A stretch of DNA of 22,424 nucleotides from a virus: the IMG/VR virus record IMGVR_UViG_3300034418_007960, positions 1 through 22,424 of that record; one strand, 5' to 3'. Positions 21,989 to 22,424 of the stretch are shown here, piece by piece. The stretch's first letter is position 1. Each line of letters starts with the position of its first letter. A model generated the notes under the pieces. It did not search any database. It saw only the letters and a list, made by a program, of their open reading frames with translations, and was not told the DNA's origin. A program made the translations under genes and the position numbers.

Positions 21989-22413
21989 TACTTTCTATTT
22001 AAGAATTTTTTAAACAGTTTTTGTGTTGATTCATTTGCGGTAAATGTTCGTACAGTACCGTCATCCCCTTTTACGCCAAATTGCTGACCCCTTTCTATAT
22101 TTTTCCAATCAGGATTATCATTTTTATCGTAAACATTCATTTGTTCTTCCTCACCTATCATTACATCATCCATTTCTAATTCAGTATTAGATTGTAATGG
22201 AATATGTCTCATATAGATGTCTGGATATAATTTTGCCATTCTTCTTAGAATATGATCAGGATTTTTTCTCATATATCTAACAACCGCAGGATCCATATCA
22301 TCACCATACTTACCAAATACACCCTCAACACCTCTTTCTTTTGGTGTAGGTTTAAAATCTCTTTTACTATAAGTATCTCTCATCTCATAGTCCTCATCAA
22401 CATAACGTTCCAT
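21988..22413 (-). CDS. Unknown 141-aa charged protein
   Basis: The protein starts MERYVDEDYEMRDTYSKRD and is rich in charged residues, Met and Tyr. Residues ~40-75 (DPAVVRYMRKNPDHILRRM) form basic helices with a Pro-containing turn. The C-terminal part (FGVKGDDGTVRTFTANESTQ) looks like a short beta hairpin followed by a basic helix (KLFKKFLNRK). The start is the first ATG and only 11 bases of window lie upstream, so whether an earlier start or an upstream gene exists cannot be seen. It shares one base with the following gene and belongs to the three-gene unit ending at the 19791-19814 terminator. No function can be assigned. Confidence 0.55.
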   Translation of the reverse strand: MERYVDEDYEMRDTYSKRDFKPTPKERGVEGVFGKYGDDMDPAVVRYMRKNPDHILRRMAKLYPDIYMRHIPLQSNTELEMDDVMIGEEEQMNVYDKNDNPDWKNIERGQQFGVKGDDGTVRTFTANESTQKLFKKFLNRK

Positions 22414-22424
22414 TAATTTACGTC

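Overview
The window is part of an AT-rich (roughly 70% A+T by eye) tailed-phage genome of the T4-like contractile-tail type. The anchor genes are a gp23-like major capsid protein, a gp22-like scaffold, a gp21-like prohead protease, a gp20-like portal, a gp17-like terminase large subunit and a gp55-like late sigma factor. I saw no tRNA, CRISPR array, insertion sequence or integrase. Nearly all starts have A-rich leaders and no convincing Shine-Dalgarno, which is compatible with a Bacteroidota-type host. The host cannot be fixed from this sequence alone.

Layout. From 1 to 7339 genes run on the + strand: the tail end of an unknown gene, a tiny basic protein, a family-2 glycosyltransferase, the gp55-like sigma factor, a small helical protein, and then a virion/baseplate-like block (557-aa structural candidate, 134-aa and 62-aa proteins, an OB-fold spike protein with a histidine-rich tip, and a DNRLRE-like protein). 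From 22413 down to 7314 genes run on the - strand: three accessory proteins, a terminator, two further accessory proteins, TerL, portal, a core-like protein, a small tagged protein, a terminator with extra hairpins, a 145-aa gene with a different promoter type, protease, scaffold, capsid, a terminator, and a last tagged protein. The two arms converge and overlap by 26 bp at 7314-7339.

How it works together. Capsid, scaffold, core-like protein and portal would build a prohead that the gp21-like protease matures; TerL then packages DNA through the portal. Sites of the form [ILV]-x-E followed by S are strongly enriched in the core-like and scaffold proteins and occur once at the expected maturation position in the capsid protein. 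Several otherwise unrecognised proteins begin with a short basic helix ending in the same kind of site, as T4 internal proteins do. I infer that they are capsid-packaged cargo delivered with the DNA.

Regulation. An ATATTTAT box in sense orientation lies 12-63 bases upstream of nine genes on both strands and is the best candidate for the late promoter read by the sigma factor at 1138-1872. It differs from the T4 late box TATAAATA. One gene (12256-12693) instead has a TTGACA-17-TATTAT promoter. Three Rho-independent terminators separate - strand units. A stem-loop lies at the predicted 5' end of the scaffold-capsid mRNA. No gene-free stretch exceeds 300 bases; the longest is 12694-12858.
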